Part shown: positions 1 through 6,417 of the stretch, in pieces | Layout of the letters: each line of letters begins with the position of its first letter | Position numbering within the stretch: the stretch's first letter is position 1 | Assembly: GCA_017860765.1 (NCBI GenBank) | Contig: JAGDMY010000173.1 | Span: forward strand, 1 to 6,764 | Length of the DNA stretch: 6,764 nt | Direction of reading: 5' to 3' | Source of the DNA: Chloroflexota bacterium | Lineage (GTDB): Bacteria; Chloroflexota; Dehalococcoidia; Dehalococcoidales; UBA3254 | The notes under the pieces: model-generated | The model's input: the letters and a program-made list of their open reading frames with translations, nothing else | Told to the model about the DNA's origin: nothing | Database searches by the model: none | Program-made: the position numbers and the translations under genes

Positions 1-17
1 GATACCTCCAGACTAGC

Positions 18-35
18 ACAAACCTCCAGGTTTGT
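18..35. repeat. Short inverted repeat (7-bp stem, 4-nt loop)
   Basis: ACAAACC (18-24) and GGTTTGT (29-35) are perfect reverse complements around a TCCA loop. No T-run follows on the + strand, so this is not a standard intrinsic terminator. It may be a weak hairpin at the end of an upstream transcript, or chance. Confidence 0.35.
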
Positions 36-53
36 ATAGGATTCATCGAAAGA

Positions 54-82
54 TTGACACAACCGACCCTCCCGAGTAGACT
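54..82 (+). promoter_or_regulatory. Probable sigma70-type promoter for the three-gene operon
   Basis: A perfect -35 box TTGACA (54-59) is followed after 17 nt by TAGACT (77-82), which matches TATAAT at 4 of 6 positions. Transcription would start near base 89 and leave a leader of roughly 35 nt before the TTG start at 124. No other gene start lies nearby, so it would serve the operon 124-2923. The -35 and the spacing are strong and the -10 is mediocre. Confidence 0.5.
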
Positions 83-123
83 AATCTAAGGCGGCTGCAT
101 TTTTCGGCTTCATCATCACTATA

Positions 124-1536
124 TTGAAAGCTCCATTGTCTCCCATCCAGAGAGGTGTTGCCATCAGGAATCATATACCAAATATTATTCAGAGCTATAA
201 GTTCTCCCCTGAGTATTATTGCCATTCTGAAAAGGCCCTGGAAACCGCCCTCAGTCAGGTCGCCCTTTACAAGGACTGGAAAGCCCTTGACCCGGGCCGC
301 AGGTATTCCATAGATCACCGCTATGCCGTTTTGCCAGCCTTGGCCAAGGGCGATATTCGCCGCAATTTCCCACGGGGGCTGCTTCCCTCCGGCCGTGACA
401 TCGACCAGGGTTTAGCTAGCGGAGAAATCAGTCTGGTAGAGACCAGTGGAACTACTGACGATAAAATCACCAACATTTGGAACCAAAGATGGTGGGACGA
501 CTGCGAGAGAGCTTCCTGGAAACTTAACAACTATATGTCCGGCGTAGCCACCGGGGACCACCGGGAAGCCATTCTTGTCAACGCCTGGAATGTCGGGTTT
601 GTCTCAGACCTCGTGGACCTGCCGCTGGAAAAGAGGCGCTTATCCCGCTTCCTTTATCTTAATGAAAAGACCAATCCCACCCTGTGGTCGATGCAGCTAA
701 TGGACCGCATGATCGAGGAATTAAACACCTTTCAACCAGCGGTACTTGAGGCCAATCCCTCCATGCTGGCCAGGTTATGCCGCTATATCAGCTCCCGCAA
801 TAGACCTGTCTTCCAGCCCGGTATAATCGTCTTTACCTATGAATACCCTACTAATTTTCATTACCGGCAAATTCAACGGGTTTTTCCAGTTCCCATGGCC
901 AGCTCTTATGGCACAACTGAAACGGGCTATGTTTTTATGCAATGCGAGATGGGAAAGTTCCACCAGAATAGCGATTTTTGCCGGGTGGATTTCCAACCGG
1001 TCCTGCCAGAACATGGAGGCCCGCTCCTGGGGCAAATCCTGGTAACGCCCTTCGGTAATCCCTGGAGCTATTTGGTCCGCTTCGATACAGGGGACCTGGT
1101 CTGCCTCGAAAGTAGCGGGAAATGTGCCTGCGGCCGGAACTCTGGCCTGATACTGTCTTCAATAGCCGGCCGTAAAGCTAATTTGACGTTGACCTGTTCA
1201 GGCAGATTGGTAACCTTATTCGAGCTCGATGGCGCTCTCAGTCGATTGAATGACATTGATGAGTATAAATTGGTCCAGGTGGATACTACCGGCTACCGGC
1301 TGCATCTGGTCAGCCCCCGGGGAGATAAATCACGCCTCCGTGATGAAGCCACAGCCGTATTAAGGGAACTTTATGGGAAGACAGCCCGCGTGGAAGTAAT
1401 TTTTAGCGACTCTATTCTGCCCGAAATTTCAGGGAAATATCTCGTCTCAAAGGCCCTCTTTCCTATAAAACTGGATGGTTTTTTGGATAGCCGTTACGCC
1501 CCTGAGAAAAGCTCAACACGGAGTGAACGCCGATGA
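124..1536 (+). CDS. PaaK/CapK-like acyl-adenylate-forming enzyme (phenylacetate-CoA ligase family)
   Basis: This 470-residue protein belongs to the ANL adenylating superfamily and resembles phenylacetate-CoA ligase, CapK and F390-synthetase relatives. Such enzymes activate a carboxylic acid with ATP and usually pass it to CoA or another acceptor. Visible motifs: a 'LPALAKGDIRRNFP' segment (about 70-83) typical of the family N-domain; the phosphate-binding loop TSGTTDDK (107-114); the A5 motif SYGTTE (261-266), followed by the family's CE..G.FH pattern (274-280); RFDTGD (319-324); a Cys pair CACGR (334-338) before the GR at 349-350; and an SGKY near the C-terminus whose K438 fits the A10 lysine. 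The P-loop has Asp112 where the family has Gly. The TTG start at 124 is the only reasonable choice after the in-frame stop at 82-84, but it has no clear SD, so the true N-terminus is uncertain. The stop overlaps the next start (ATGA, 1533-1536). The substrate cannot be predicted; the cytoplasm is expected because no signal peptide is seen. Confidence 0.82.
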   Translation: MKAPLSPIQRGVAIRNHIPNIIQSYKFSPEYYCHSEKALETALSQVALYKDWKALDPGRRYSIDHRYAVLPALAKGDIRRNFPRGLLPSGRDIDQGLASGEISLVETSGTTDDKITNIWNQRWWDDCERASWKLNNYMSGVATGDHREAILVNAWNVGFVSDLVDLPLEKRRLSRFLYLNEKTNPTLWSMQLMDRMIEELNTFQPAVLEANPSMLARLCRYISSRNRPVFQPGIIVFTYEYPTNFHYRQIQRVFPVPMASSYGTTETGYVFMQCEMGKFHQNSDFCRVDFQPVLPEHGGPLLGQILVTPFGNPWSYLVRFDTGDLVCLESSGKCACGRNSGLILSSIAGRKANLTLTCSGRLVTLFELDGALSRLNDIDEYKLVQVDTTGYRLHLVSPRGDKSRLRDEATAVLRELYGKTARVEVIFSDSILPEISGKYLVSKALFPIKLDGFLDSRYAPEKSSTRSERR

Positions 1537-2240
1537 TCAAGCAAAAACCAATCTATTTAATGTCCGGAGGGCGGGGAGCTTCCGAAAAAGCTACCACTTC
1601 CATTATGCAGGCGGTTTTTCGAGAAATAGGGAAAGCATCGCCGACCATAGCCTATGTGGGGGCGGCCAGTGATGACAATTGGGTCTTTTACAAATTCGTC
1701 TCGGGGATGATTCAAAAGGCCGGCGACTGCCACATCGCCCGGGTAGCACTCTCCTCAAAAAAAGCCGATCTCCAGAAAGCCCGGAATGCCCTGCAATCCG
1801 CCGATGCCATCTTCATGAGTGGCGGAGATGTTGAAAGGGGCATGGAAATTTTGCAGGAGAAACTAATGGCGGATTTCCTGCGGGAACTCTTCCAGCAGGG
1901 CAAGCTCTTTTTTGGATCTTCTGCTGGCAGCAGTATGCTGGCCAGGGAATGGGTGCGCTGGAGAGACCCTGATGATGAATCGACGGCGGAGCTTTTCCCC
2001 TGTCTCGGGTTGGCCCCGGTTATCTGCGATACGCATGCAGAGGGTGATCATTGGGAGGAATTAAAAGCCGCTTTACACTTGAAAGGAGACGGAGCTCAAG
2101 GATACGGTATTGCCACTGGTACGTGCCTTAAAGTAGCCCCGGATACCAAGCTCGAAGCTTTGGGAGGCCCGGTGTCTCTATTCCGCAAGGTTGACCAGAC
2201 AATAGCGAGGCAGCCGGATATCTTACCCATCCGGACTTGA
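1533..2240 (+). CDS. Peptidase S51 / type 1 glutamine amidotransferase-like protein
   Basis: This 235-residue cytoplasmic protein has the fold signature of the S51 family, which includes dipeptidase E and cyanophycinase. These are class-I-amidotransferase-like serine hydrolases that cleave after acidic or isoaspartyl residues. Visible features: the opening strand IYLMSGG (7-13); AYVGAASDD (40-48); DAIFMSGGDV (91-100), matching the GG loop before the active site; the nucleophile elbow GSSAG (128-132) with S130 as probable catalytic Ser; DTH (166-168) with H168 as probable catalytic His; and GIATGTCLKV (192-201), where the family has 'GIDE.TAL'. The segment after the His (AEGDHWEEL) lacks the arginine-rich 'R.R..RL' helix usual in cyanophycinase and PepE, so specificity may differ. 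The ATG at 1533 has a GGAG at 1520-1523 with a spacing of 9, and it overlaps the preceding stop, which indicates translational coupling. Family membership is well supported; the substrate is unknown. Confidence 0.8.
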   Translation: MIKQKPIYLMSGGRGASEKATTSIMQAVFREIGKASPTIAYVGAASDDNWVFYKFVSGMIQKAGDCHIARVALSSKKADLQKARNALQSADAIFMSGGDVERGMEILQEKLMADFLRELFQQGKLFFGSSAGSSMLAREWVRWRDPDDESTAELFPCLGLAPVICDTHAEGDHWEELKAALHLKGDGAQGYGIATGTCLKVAPDTKLEALGGPVSLFRKVDQTIARQPDILPIRT

Positions 2241-2280
2241 ACTACTTTGGAAGAGGGAGATATTCACACACCTGAAAAGA

Positions 2281-2296
2281 GGAGGACGAACGCTTG
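2281..2296 (+). promoter_or_regulatory. Strong ribosome binding site fixing a TTG start
   Basis: GGAGG at 2281-2285, inside a longer AGAGGAGGA purine run, lies 8 nt before the TTG at 2294. No ATG or GTG is equally well placed, and the protein then reaches the family's opening ITYFIKPGP within 12 residues. This supports TTG as the real initiator. Confidence 0.75.
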
Positions 2297-2923
2297 CTGG
2301 CAAAAGACGCCTATTCAGAAGAGAAAATTACCTACTTTATTAAACCCGGACCGAAGAACAGCGAACACACCCTGCGGCTGGCAATTGAGCGGGCTAAAGT
2401 CCGTGGCATAAATAAAATCGTTTTGGCTTCAACGCGGGGAGAAACCACCCGCCTGGCTGCCGGACTTCTGGTTGACAGCGGAATAAAGATGGTTGTTGTC
2501 CCGCATCAGTATGGTTTTGGCCCAAACCAAAGGTTCCCGCCTGAACTCACTGCGGAATTGCAGAAGCAGGGACACTCAGTGTACTTCGGCACCATGCTAT
2601 TCCATACCGAGAATTTTTACGGGGTGAGAATACCCAGCGCTATGGCCACACTCCTGCGAACCTTCTGCCAGGGTATCAAAGTCTGTGTAGAGATTCTTCT
2701 CATGGCCACAGACGGCGGGTGTTTAAAGTCAGGCGAAAAAGCAATTGCCGTTTCCGGGACCATACGGGGAGCCGATACGGCTGTGGTAGCTATTGCGGCT
2801 CCTTCTACCAGGCTGCACGAGCTTCATATTACCGAGATTATCTGCAAACCCTTCGAAACCAAATCATGGCCGGCTTCCTCCGAGCCTCCTAAAATTTCAG
2901 ACGTAATTGAGGATAGCGACTGA
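2294..2923 (+). CDS. Stand-alone pyruvate kinase C-terminal (alpha/beta) domain-like protein
   Basis: This 209-residue protein matches my memory of the small 'pyruvate kinase alpha/beta domain-containing' family found in archaea and anaerobic bacteria. It carries only the PK_C-type fold and none of the catalytic TIM barrel of pyruvate kinase. Diagnostic stretches: ITYFIKPGP...NSEHTL (12-27); KIVLASTRGETTRLAAGLL (41-59), matching the 'vvASTtGeTA' strand-loop-helix; MVVVPHQYGF (66-75); CQGIKVCVEILLMATDGG (125-142), matching 'GQGxKVaVEIxlMAxDAG'; SGTIRGADTA (154-163), matching 'GGTGRGADTA'; and the closing IICKPF (182-187). In pyruvate kinase this domain binds allosteric effectors, so a ligand-sensing or regulatory role is possible, but the family has no settled function that I know of. 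It starts 53 nt after the S51-like gene with its own strong SD and is probably the last gene of that operon. About 20 C-terminal residues after the KPF are acidic, polar and probably disordered. Confidence 0.8.
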   Translation: MLAKDAYSEEKITYFIKPGPKNSEHTLRLAIERAKVRGINKIVLASTRGETTRLAAGLLVDSGIKMVVVPHQYGFGPNQRFPPELTAELQKQGHSVYFGTMLFHTENFYGVRIPSAMATLLRTFCQGIKVCVEILLMATDGGCLKSGEKAIAVSGTIRGADTAVVAIAAPSTRLHELHITEIICKPFETKSWPASSEPPKISDVIEDSD

Positions 2924-2957
2924 AAACTCCCGGGCATTGGGGGTCTCACAGTGGCTC

Positions 2958-2987
2958 TTGACAAAACGGCTATAATCTTCATATAAT
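2958..2987 (+). promoter_or_regulatory. Near-consensus sigma70 promoter for pyrG (and probably rho)
   Basis: A perfect TTGACA (2958-2963) and a perfect TATAAT (2982-2987) are separated by 18 nt. A second TATAAT at 2971-2976 is only 7 nt from the -35 and is unlikely to pair with it. The start point would be near 2993-2996. The run of initial G residues needed for CTP-responsive reiterative control of pyrG in Firmicutes is absent there (the sequence around it is AATTTGAATTGAA). This is the strongest promoter-like sequence in the window. Confidence 0.8.
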
Positions 2988-3101
2988 AATTTGAATTGAA
3001 TTTCGACCTCAAATGAATCTCTTGGATCCAAGCCTGGAACAAATCCCTGCGTCGGTTGAAGCGATTCTTGTTATTTACTAGGTTAAGCGCGTTTTTATTT
3101 T
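2988..3101 (+). promoter_or_regulatory. pyrG leader of about 110 nt with a small open frame and no SD
   Basis: The leader begins with a possible 6-bp inverted repeat, ATTTGA (2989-2994) and TCAAAT (3009-3014). It contains a perfect 12-nt palindrome CTTGGATCCAAG (3021-3032). An ATG at 3013 opens a 22-codon frame (start MNLLDPSLEQ) ending with TAG at 3079-3081; it has no SD. The last bases before the pyrG ATG are T-rich (GTTTTTATTTT, 3091-3101) and show no SD; the nearest AGG (3080-3082) is about 20 nt away. I could not find a terminator hairpin before the T-run, so attenuation is not supported. Confidence 0.4.
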
Positions 3102-4690
3102 ATGTCAAAATATATCTTCGTAACGGGCGGTGTTGTAAGTTCTGTCGGTAAGGGTATAACCGTCGCCTCTATAGGGACTATCCTGAAAAGTCGCAACATC
3201 TCTGTCTCTGTATTAAAACTCGACCCATACTTGAACGTAGACCCGGGCACGATGTCACCTTACCAGCACGGTGAAGTCTTCGTCACTCAAGATGGTGCAG
3301 AAACCGACCTGGATCTGGGGAACTATGAGAGGTTTATTGATATCGGGTTGAGTGCCGAGTCCAATATTACCTCGGGCCAGATTTATAGCTCGGTTATTGC
3401 TAAGGAGAGGCACGGGGATTTCCTGGGTGGAACCATCCAGATTGTGCCCCATCTGGTAGGAGAAATTAAAGAACGATTTAAGCAGTTGGCCTGTAAATCC
3501 GGCGCGGATGTGGTTATTATAGAAGTAGGGGGTACTGTCGGCGATATTGAGGGGCAACCTTTCCTGGAAGCCATACGCCAGATGCGCAATGACGTTGGGC
3601 GGGACAATGTACTTTATGTACATGTGACTTATCTCCCCTATTTGAACTGTACCCATGAGATAAAAACCAAACCCACCCAGCATAGCGTAAATGAATTACG
3701 CCGCATCGGTATTCAGCCCGATGTTATTGTATGCCGCAGTGATTATCCGATTACCGAAAGTATTCGCGCCAAGATTTCCCTCTTCTGCGATGTGCAGAGG
3801 GAAGGCGTAATCCCGTTACCGACGGTTTCCAGTATTTACCTCGTCCCTCTGATGTTGGAGGAAGAGGGTCTCGGCAAGTTGCTGGTGGAGAAGCTGAACC
3901 TGAAAGCGCAGCCTGCCGAATTGGACCAATGGAAGGAGTTGGTTCGCCGCCTGCAGACGCCGCGGGAACCGATTAACATAGCTCTGGTGGGCAAATATGT
4001 AGAGTTGCATGATTCTTATTTCTCGGTACGCGAGGCACTTCATCATGCTGCCCTGCATTATAACCGGGACGTGAATTTGCTCTGGATTCCCTCTGAATCA
4101 TTGGAGAAGGGCGACACTAATCAGCTGCTGCGCTCGGCACAAGGAATTATTATGCCCGGGGGCTTCGGCATCCGGGGCATTGAGGGAATGATCAAGGCAG
4201 CAACTTACGCCAGAGAAAATAAGGTTCCTTACTTAGGCCTATGTCTGGGGATGCAGGTTATGGTTATTGGTTTAACCCGAAAACGAAATACCCGGTTATT
4301 GATTTTCTGCCCGAGCAACGGGGTATGAAGAATAAAGGTGGCACCATGAGGCTGGGCAACTACCCCTGTCAATTGAAACCTGGTTCTCACGCTGCGGAAG
4401 CCTATGAAAATCGTGAACTGGTAGAAGAACGACACAGGCATCGCTACGAGTTTAATAATGAATATCGAGATATCCTGGAGAAGGCGGGGCTGGTTTACAG
4501 CGGTTTATCTCCGGATGGTAAGTTGGTTGAGATCTGTGAGTTGGCCAACCATCCCTGGATGCTGGGTTGCCAATTCCATCCGGAGTTCGGCTCCCGACCG
4601 AATCGCCCTCATCCTTTATTCCTGGGCTTTGTCGGCATCGCCAGGAATACCATGCGCGAGGGGGCGCAACCATCGCTGCCCCTTTCGTAA
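3102..4690 (+). pseudogene. pyrG: CTP synthase with internal deletion/frameshift (reading frame broken near 4270)
   Basis: CTP synthase makes CTP from UTP, ATP and glutamine (or ammonia). The first frame (3102-4328, 408 residues) holds the complete synthetase domain: P-loop GGVVSSVGKG (9-18), LDPYLNVDPGTMSPYQHGEV (40-59), D71, E141, VGGTVGDIEG (142-151) and KTKPTQHS (188-195). It then enters the glutaminase domain with PGGFGIRGIEG (352-362) and the nucleophile motif GLCLGMQ (379-385, Cys381). After VMVI (386-389) the homology stops and the frame runs to a TGA at 4326-4328. The rest of the domain resumes at 4271 in the -1 frame: [16 protein letters not shown], the glutamine-binding ERHRHRYE, and QFHPEF with the catalytic His and Glu, ending at 4690. 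Against E. coli PyrG about 16 codons (DYARHVANMENANSTE region) are missing, with 2 nt kept, so about 46 nt are lost, including the glutamine-binding Glu403 equivalent. Restored length would be about 544 residues, normal for the family. The start matches other PyrG proteins but lacks an SD. A real mutation and an assembly error are both possible. If translated as is, a 408-residue protein with a 19-residue foreign tail results. Confidence 0.88.
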
Positions 4691-4857
4691 CAAAATATGT
4701 TCGGTTCGTTGGCCGCAGGATTCCAGGGGTCTGCCTCAAGAGGTAAGCAGCCTGTTTAAATTCCGCTGGGCGTTCAATACCGGACCAATTGTCGCAGGGT
4801 ATTCTTCTCCTGAGACTAACTTATAGGATGCAAAATAAATAAAAAGAGAGTAAGCAA
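4691..4857 (+). other. pyrG-rho intergenic region
   Basis: I see no gene, convincing promoter or terminator in these 167 bases. The last bases before rho are A-rich with a modest SD-like AGAGAG (4845-4850), 7 nt before the ATG at 4858. The absence of a terminator after pyrG and of a good promoter before rho suggests that rho is read from the pyrG promoter, or that its own promoter is non-consensus. Confidence 0.4.
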
Positions 4858-6183
4858 ATGGTACAAAGTGATCCAATCGCTGAGGCTGGCGTCAGCAGCC
4901 CTGCCAGCGAAATTAAAATGAATATTACGGACCTGGAGAATAAGACCCGGGATGAACTGCTGGACCTGGCCCGGCAAATGGGGGTCAGTAGCTACACGGG
5001 CCTGAAAAAAGGGGAGCTGATAATGCGGTTGCTCCAGGCCCATACTGAACAGCAGGGGAATATCTTCTGCAGCGGCATTCTGGAGACGATGCCAGATGGT
5101 TATGGTTTCCTGCGGCAGAGCAGCCTCTTGCCCAGCCTGACCGATGTCTATATTTCTCAATCGCAAATTCGGCGCTTCGGTTTGCGGACCGGCGACATGG
5201 TCATCGGACAGGGCAGGCCACCCAAGAATGGCGAAAAATATATGAGCCTCCTGCGGGTTGAAGCCATTAATGATCTTGATCCTGAATTGGCCAAGCAACG
5301 GCCAAACTTCGGTTCCCTGACTCCTACCTTCCCCGATAAACTAATCAACCTGGAGGTCCCGGGCAGCAGCGACATCTCTACCCGTTTGGTCAATCTGGTA
5401 GCTCCCATCGGGCGAGGGCAGAGAGGTCTGATAGTGTCTCCTCCAAAAGCCGGCAAGACCCTCCTCCTCAAAGCCATCGCTAATGCGATTACCAATAACT
5501 ATAATGACATTCACGTTTTGGTATGCTTGATCGGGGAGCGTCCGGAAGAGGTCACAGATATGAAACGGGCTGTCAAAGGGGATGTCATCAGCGCCACCTT
5601 CGATGAACCCGCGGAAAACCAGACCGGCGTCGCTGAACTGGCACTGGAACGGGCCAAGCGGGTTGTAGAGAGTGGCAAAGACGTCGTCATTTTGCTGGAC
5701 GGCATCACCCGCCTAACCCGTGCCTATAATCTGGCAATGCCTCCCAGCGGACGAACCCTCTCCGGCGGTATTGACCCGGCAGCCCTTTATCCACCTAAAC
5801 GGTTTTTTGGTGCCGCCCGTAACACTGCTGAAGGCGGCAGCCTGACAATTATTGCAACCTGCCTGATTGATACCAACAGCCGTATGGACGAGTTGATCTA
5901 TGAGGAATTCAAGGGGACCGGCAATATGGAGCTCCATCTCGACCGGCGTCTGGCCGAAATACGGGTTTTCCCGGCCATTGATATCCCGCGCAGCGGCACC
6001 CGTCGTGAGGAGCTGCTAATGGACGAAAACACTGTCAAACAGGTCTGGCTGCTCCGCCGTATGGTATCGATGATTTCCGCTGATTCTAATAAGTTCTCAG
6101 AAGCCTCCGAACGGGTTATCGACCGTCTGCGCCGGACCAAAAACAATGTAGAATTCCTGGCAACGCTAACCAAAGAAATCTAA
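4858..6183 (+). CDS. rho: Transcription termination factor Rho
   Basis: Rho is a hexameric RNA-dependent ATPase/helicase that binds nascent RNA and terminates transcription. At 441 residues it is close to E. coli Rho (419), with a 20-residue N-terminal extension. Domains: Rho N-terminal helical domain (about 21-65); RNA-binding OSB/cold-shock domain with DGYGFLR (80-86), [16 protein letters not shown] (98-113) and RPPKNGEKY (120-128); RecA-type ATPase with Walker A PPKAGKT (195-201, K200), GERPEE (226-231), Walker B VVILLD (276-281, D281), Q-loop region [14 protein letters not shown] (297-310), R-loop [10 protein letters not shown] (351-360) and arginine finger R382. It aligns without gaps to E. 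coli Rho from Walker A to the arginine finger. Two pocket positions differ: Gly226 for E. coli D210 and Gly282 for S266. The ATG at 4858 has a modest SD; the alternative ATG at 4918, which aligns with the E. coli start, has none, so 4858 is preferred. It lies 167 nt after pyrG and ends at a strong hairpin terminator. Confidence 0.97.
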   Translation: MVQSDPIAEAGVSSPASEIKMNITDLENKTRDELLDLARQMGVSSYTGLKKGELIMRLLQAHTEQQGNIFCSGILETMPDGYGFLRQSSLLPSLTDVYISQSQIRRFGLRTGDMVIGQGRPPKNGEKYMSLLRVEAINDLDPELAKQRPNFGSLTPTFPDKLINLEVPGSSDISTRLVNLVAPIGRGQRGLIVSPPKAGKTLLLKAIANAITNNYNDIHVLVCLIGERPEEVTDMKRAVKGDVISATFDEPAENQTGVAELALERAKRVVESGKDVVILLDGITRLTRAYNLAMPPSGRTLSGGIDPAALYPPKRFFGAARNTAEGGSLTIIATCLIDTNSRMDELIYEEFKGTGNMELHLDRRLAEIRVFPAIDIPRSGTRREELLMDENTVKQVWLLRRMVSMISADSNKFSEASERVIDRLRRTKNNVEFLATLTKEI

Positions 6184-6200
6184 GCTCAAGGGAATTAGGG

Positions 6201-6247
6201 AAAAAAGGAAATCCCTCTCTAAATTGGAGAGAGGGATTTCCTTTTTT
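6201..6247. terminator. Bidirectional-looking intrinsic terminator after rho
   Basis: The arms 6201-6220 and 6228-6247 are perfect 20-nt reverse complements around the 7-nt loop AAATTGG. The core pairing is GGAAATCCCTCTCT with its complement, flanked by six A on the left and six T on the right. A T-run therefore follows the hairpin on either strand. It sits 17 nt after the rho stop and separates rho from the secreted-protein gene. Confidence 0.92.
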
Positions 6248-6329
6248 ACGGCCATACCCCTGGACCATTGGCTTACCAACCATTGCGAAAATACCTCTTG
6301 CCGCTGTAAACGGGAATCTCCTTTCGCAC

Positions 6330-6368
6330 TATACTTTTTGGCTCTAAATTGTGCTATTATGTTATAAA
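6330..6368 (+). promoter_or_regulatory. Possible promoter region for the secreted-protein gene
   Basis: Several -10-like boxes cluster here: TATACT (6330-6335), with a poor -35 TAAACG 17 nt upstream; an extended -10 TGCTATTAT (6352-6360); and TATAAA (6363-6368), 19 nt after TTGGCT (6338-6343). After the terminator a new promoter is needed before the ATG at 6418, and this AT-rich patch is the best place. Which box is used cannot be decided by eye. Confidence 0.35.
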
Positions 6369-6417
6369 CACCAATCATGAGTATAAATAGACCTAATGAA
6401 CGAAAAAGGGGAATAAA

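Noticed and set aside
1..89. C-terminal end of an upstream + strand gene (frame 3 open from base 3 to a TAA at 87-89)
   Set aside because: Only 28 codons are visible with no recognisable protein pattern, and the stretch overlaps a better-supported promoter. It cannot be called from this window.
2926..2944. Hairpin ACTCCC / GGGGGT after the PK_C-like gene as a terminator
   Set aside because: The stem is only 6 bp with a G-T pair and is followed by CTCACAGTGG with no T-run. It may help stop transcription but does not qualify as an intrinsic terminator.
3255..3683. 142-codon minus-strand frame within pyrG, and a 160-codon one at 4816-5298 within rho
   Set aside because: Both lie antisense to strongly conserved coding sequence, resemble no protein family, and have no promoter or SD support; they are shadows of the real genes.
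4240..4330. Programmed -1 ribosomal frameshift joining the two pyrG frames
   Set aside because: The second frame is -1, but no X-XXY-YYZ slippery heptamer in the correct phase is visible, and a slip would still leave about 15 conserved residues missing. A deletion explains both the frame and the gap.
4241..4690. Independent gene starting at ATG 4241 (149 codons)
   Set aside because: Its first ten residues overlap the nucleophile region in a different frame and are not conserved; from 4271 it is the continuation of CTP synthase. It is the second half of the broken pyrG, with no SD before 4241.
4458..4826. 122-codon + strand frame across the end of pyrG and the intergenic region
   Set aside because: It is the original pyrG frame continuing after the lesion, where the protein homology is in the -1 frame. 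Its translation is low-complexity and matches nothing I recognise.
6264..6285. Direct repeat ACCATTG (6264-6270 and 6279-6285) as an operator or iteron pair
   Set aside because: Two 7-nt copies 15 nt apart, with no third copy and no link to a promoter box, are compatible with chance.
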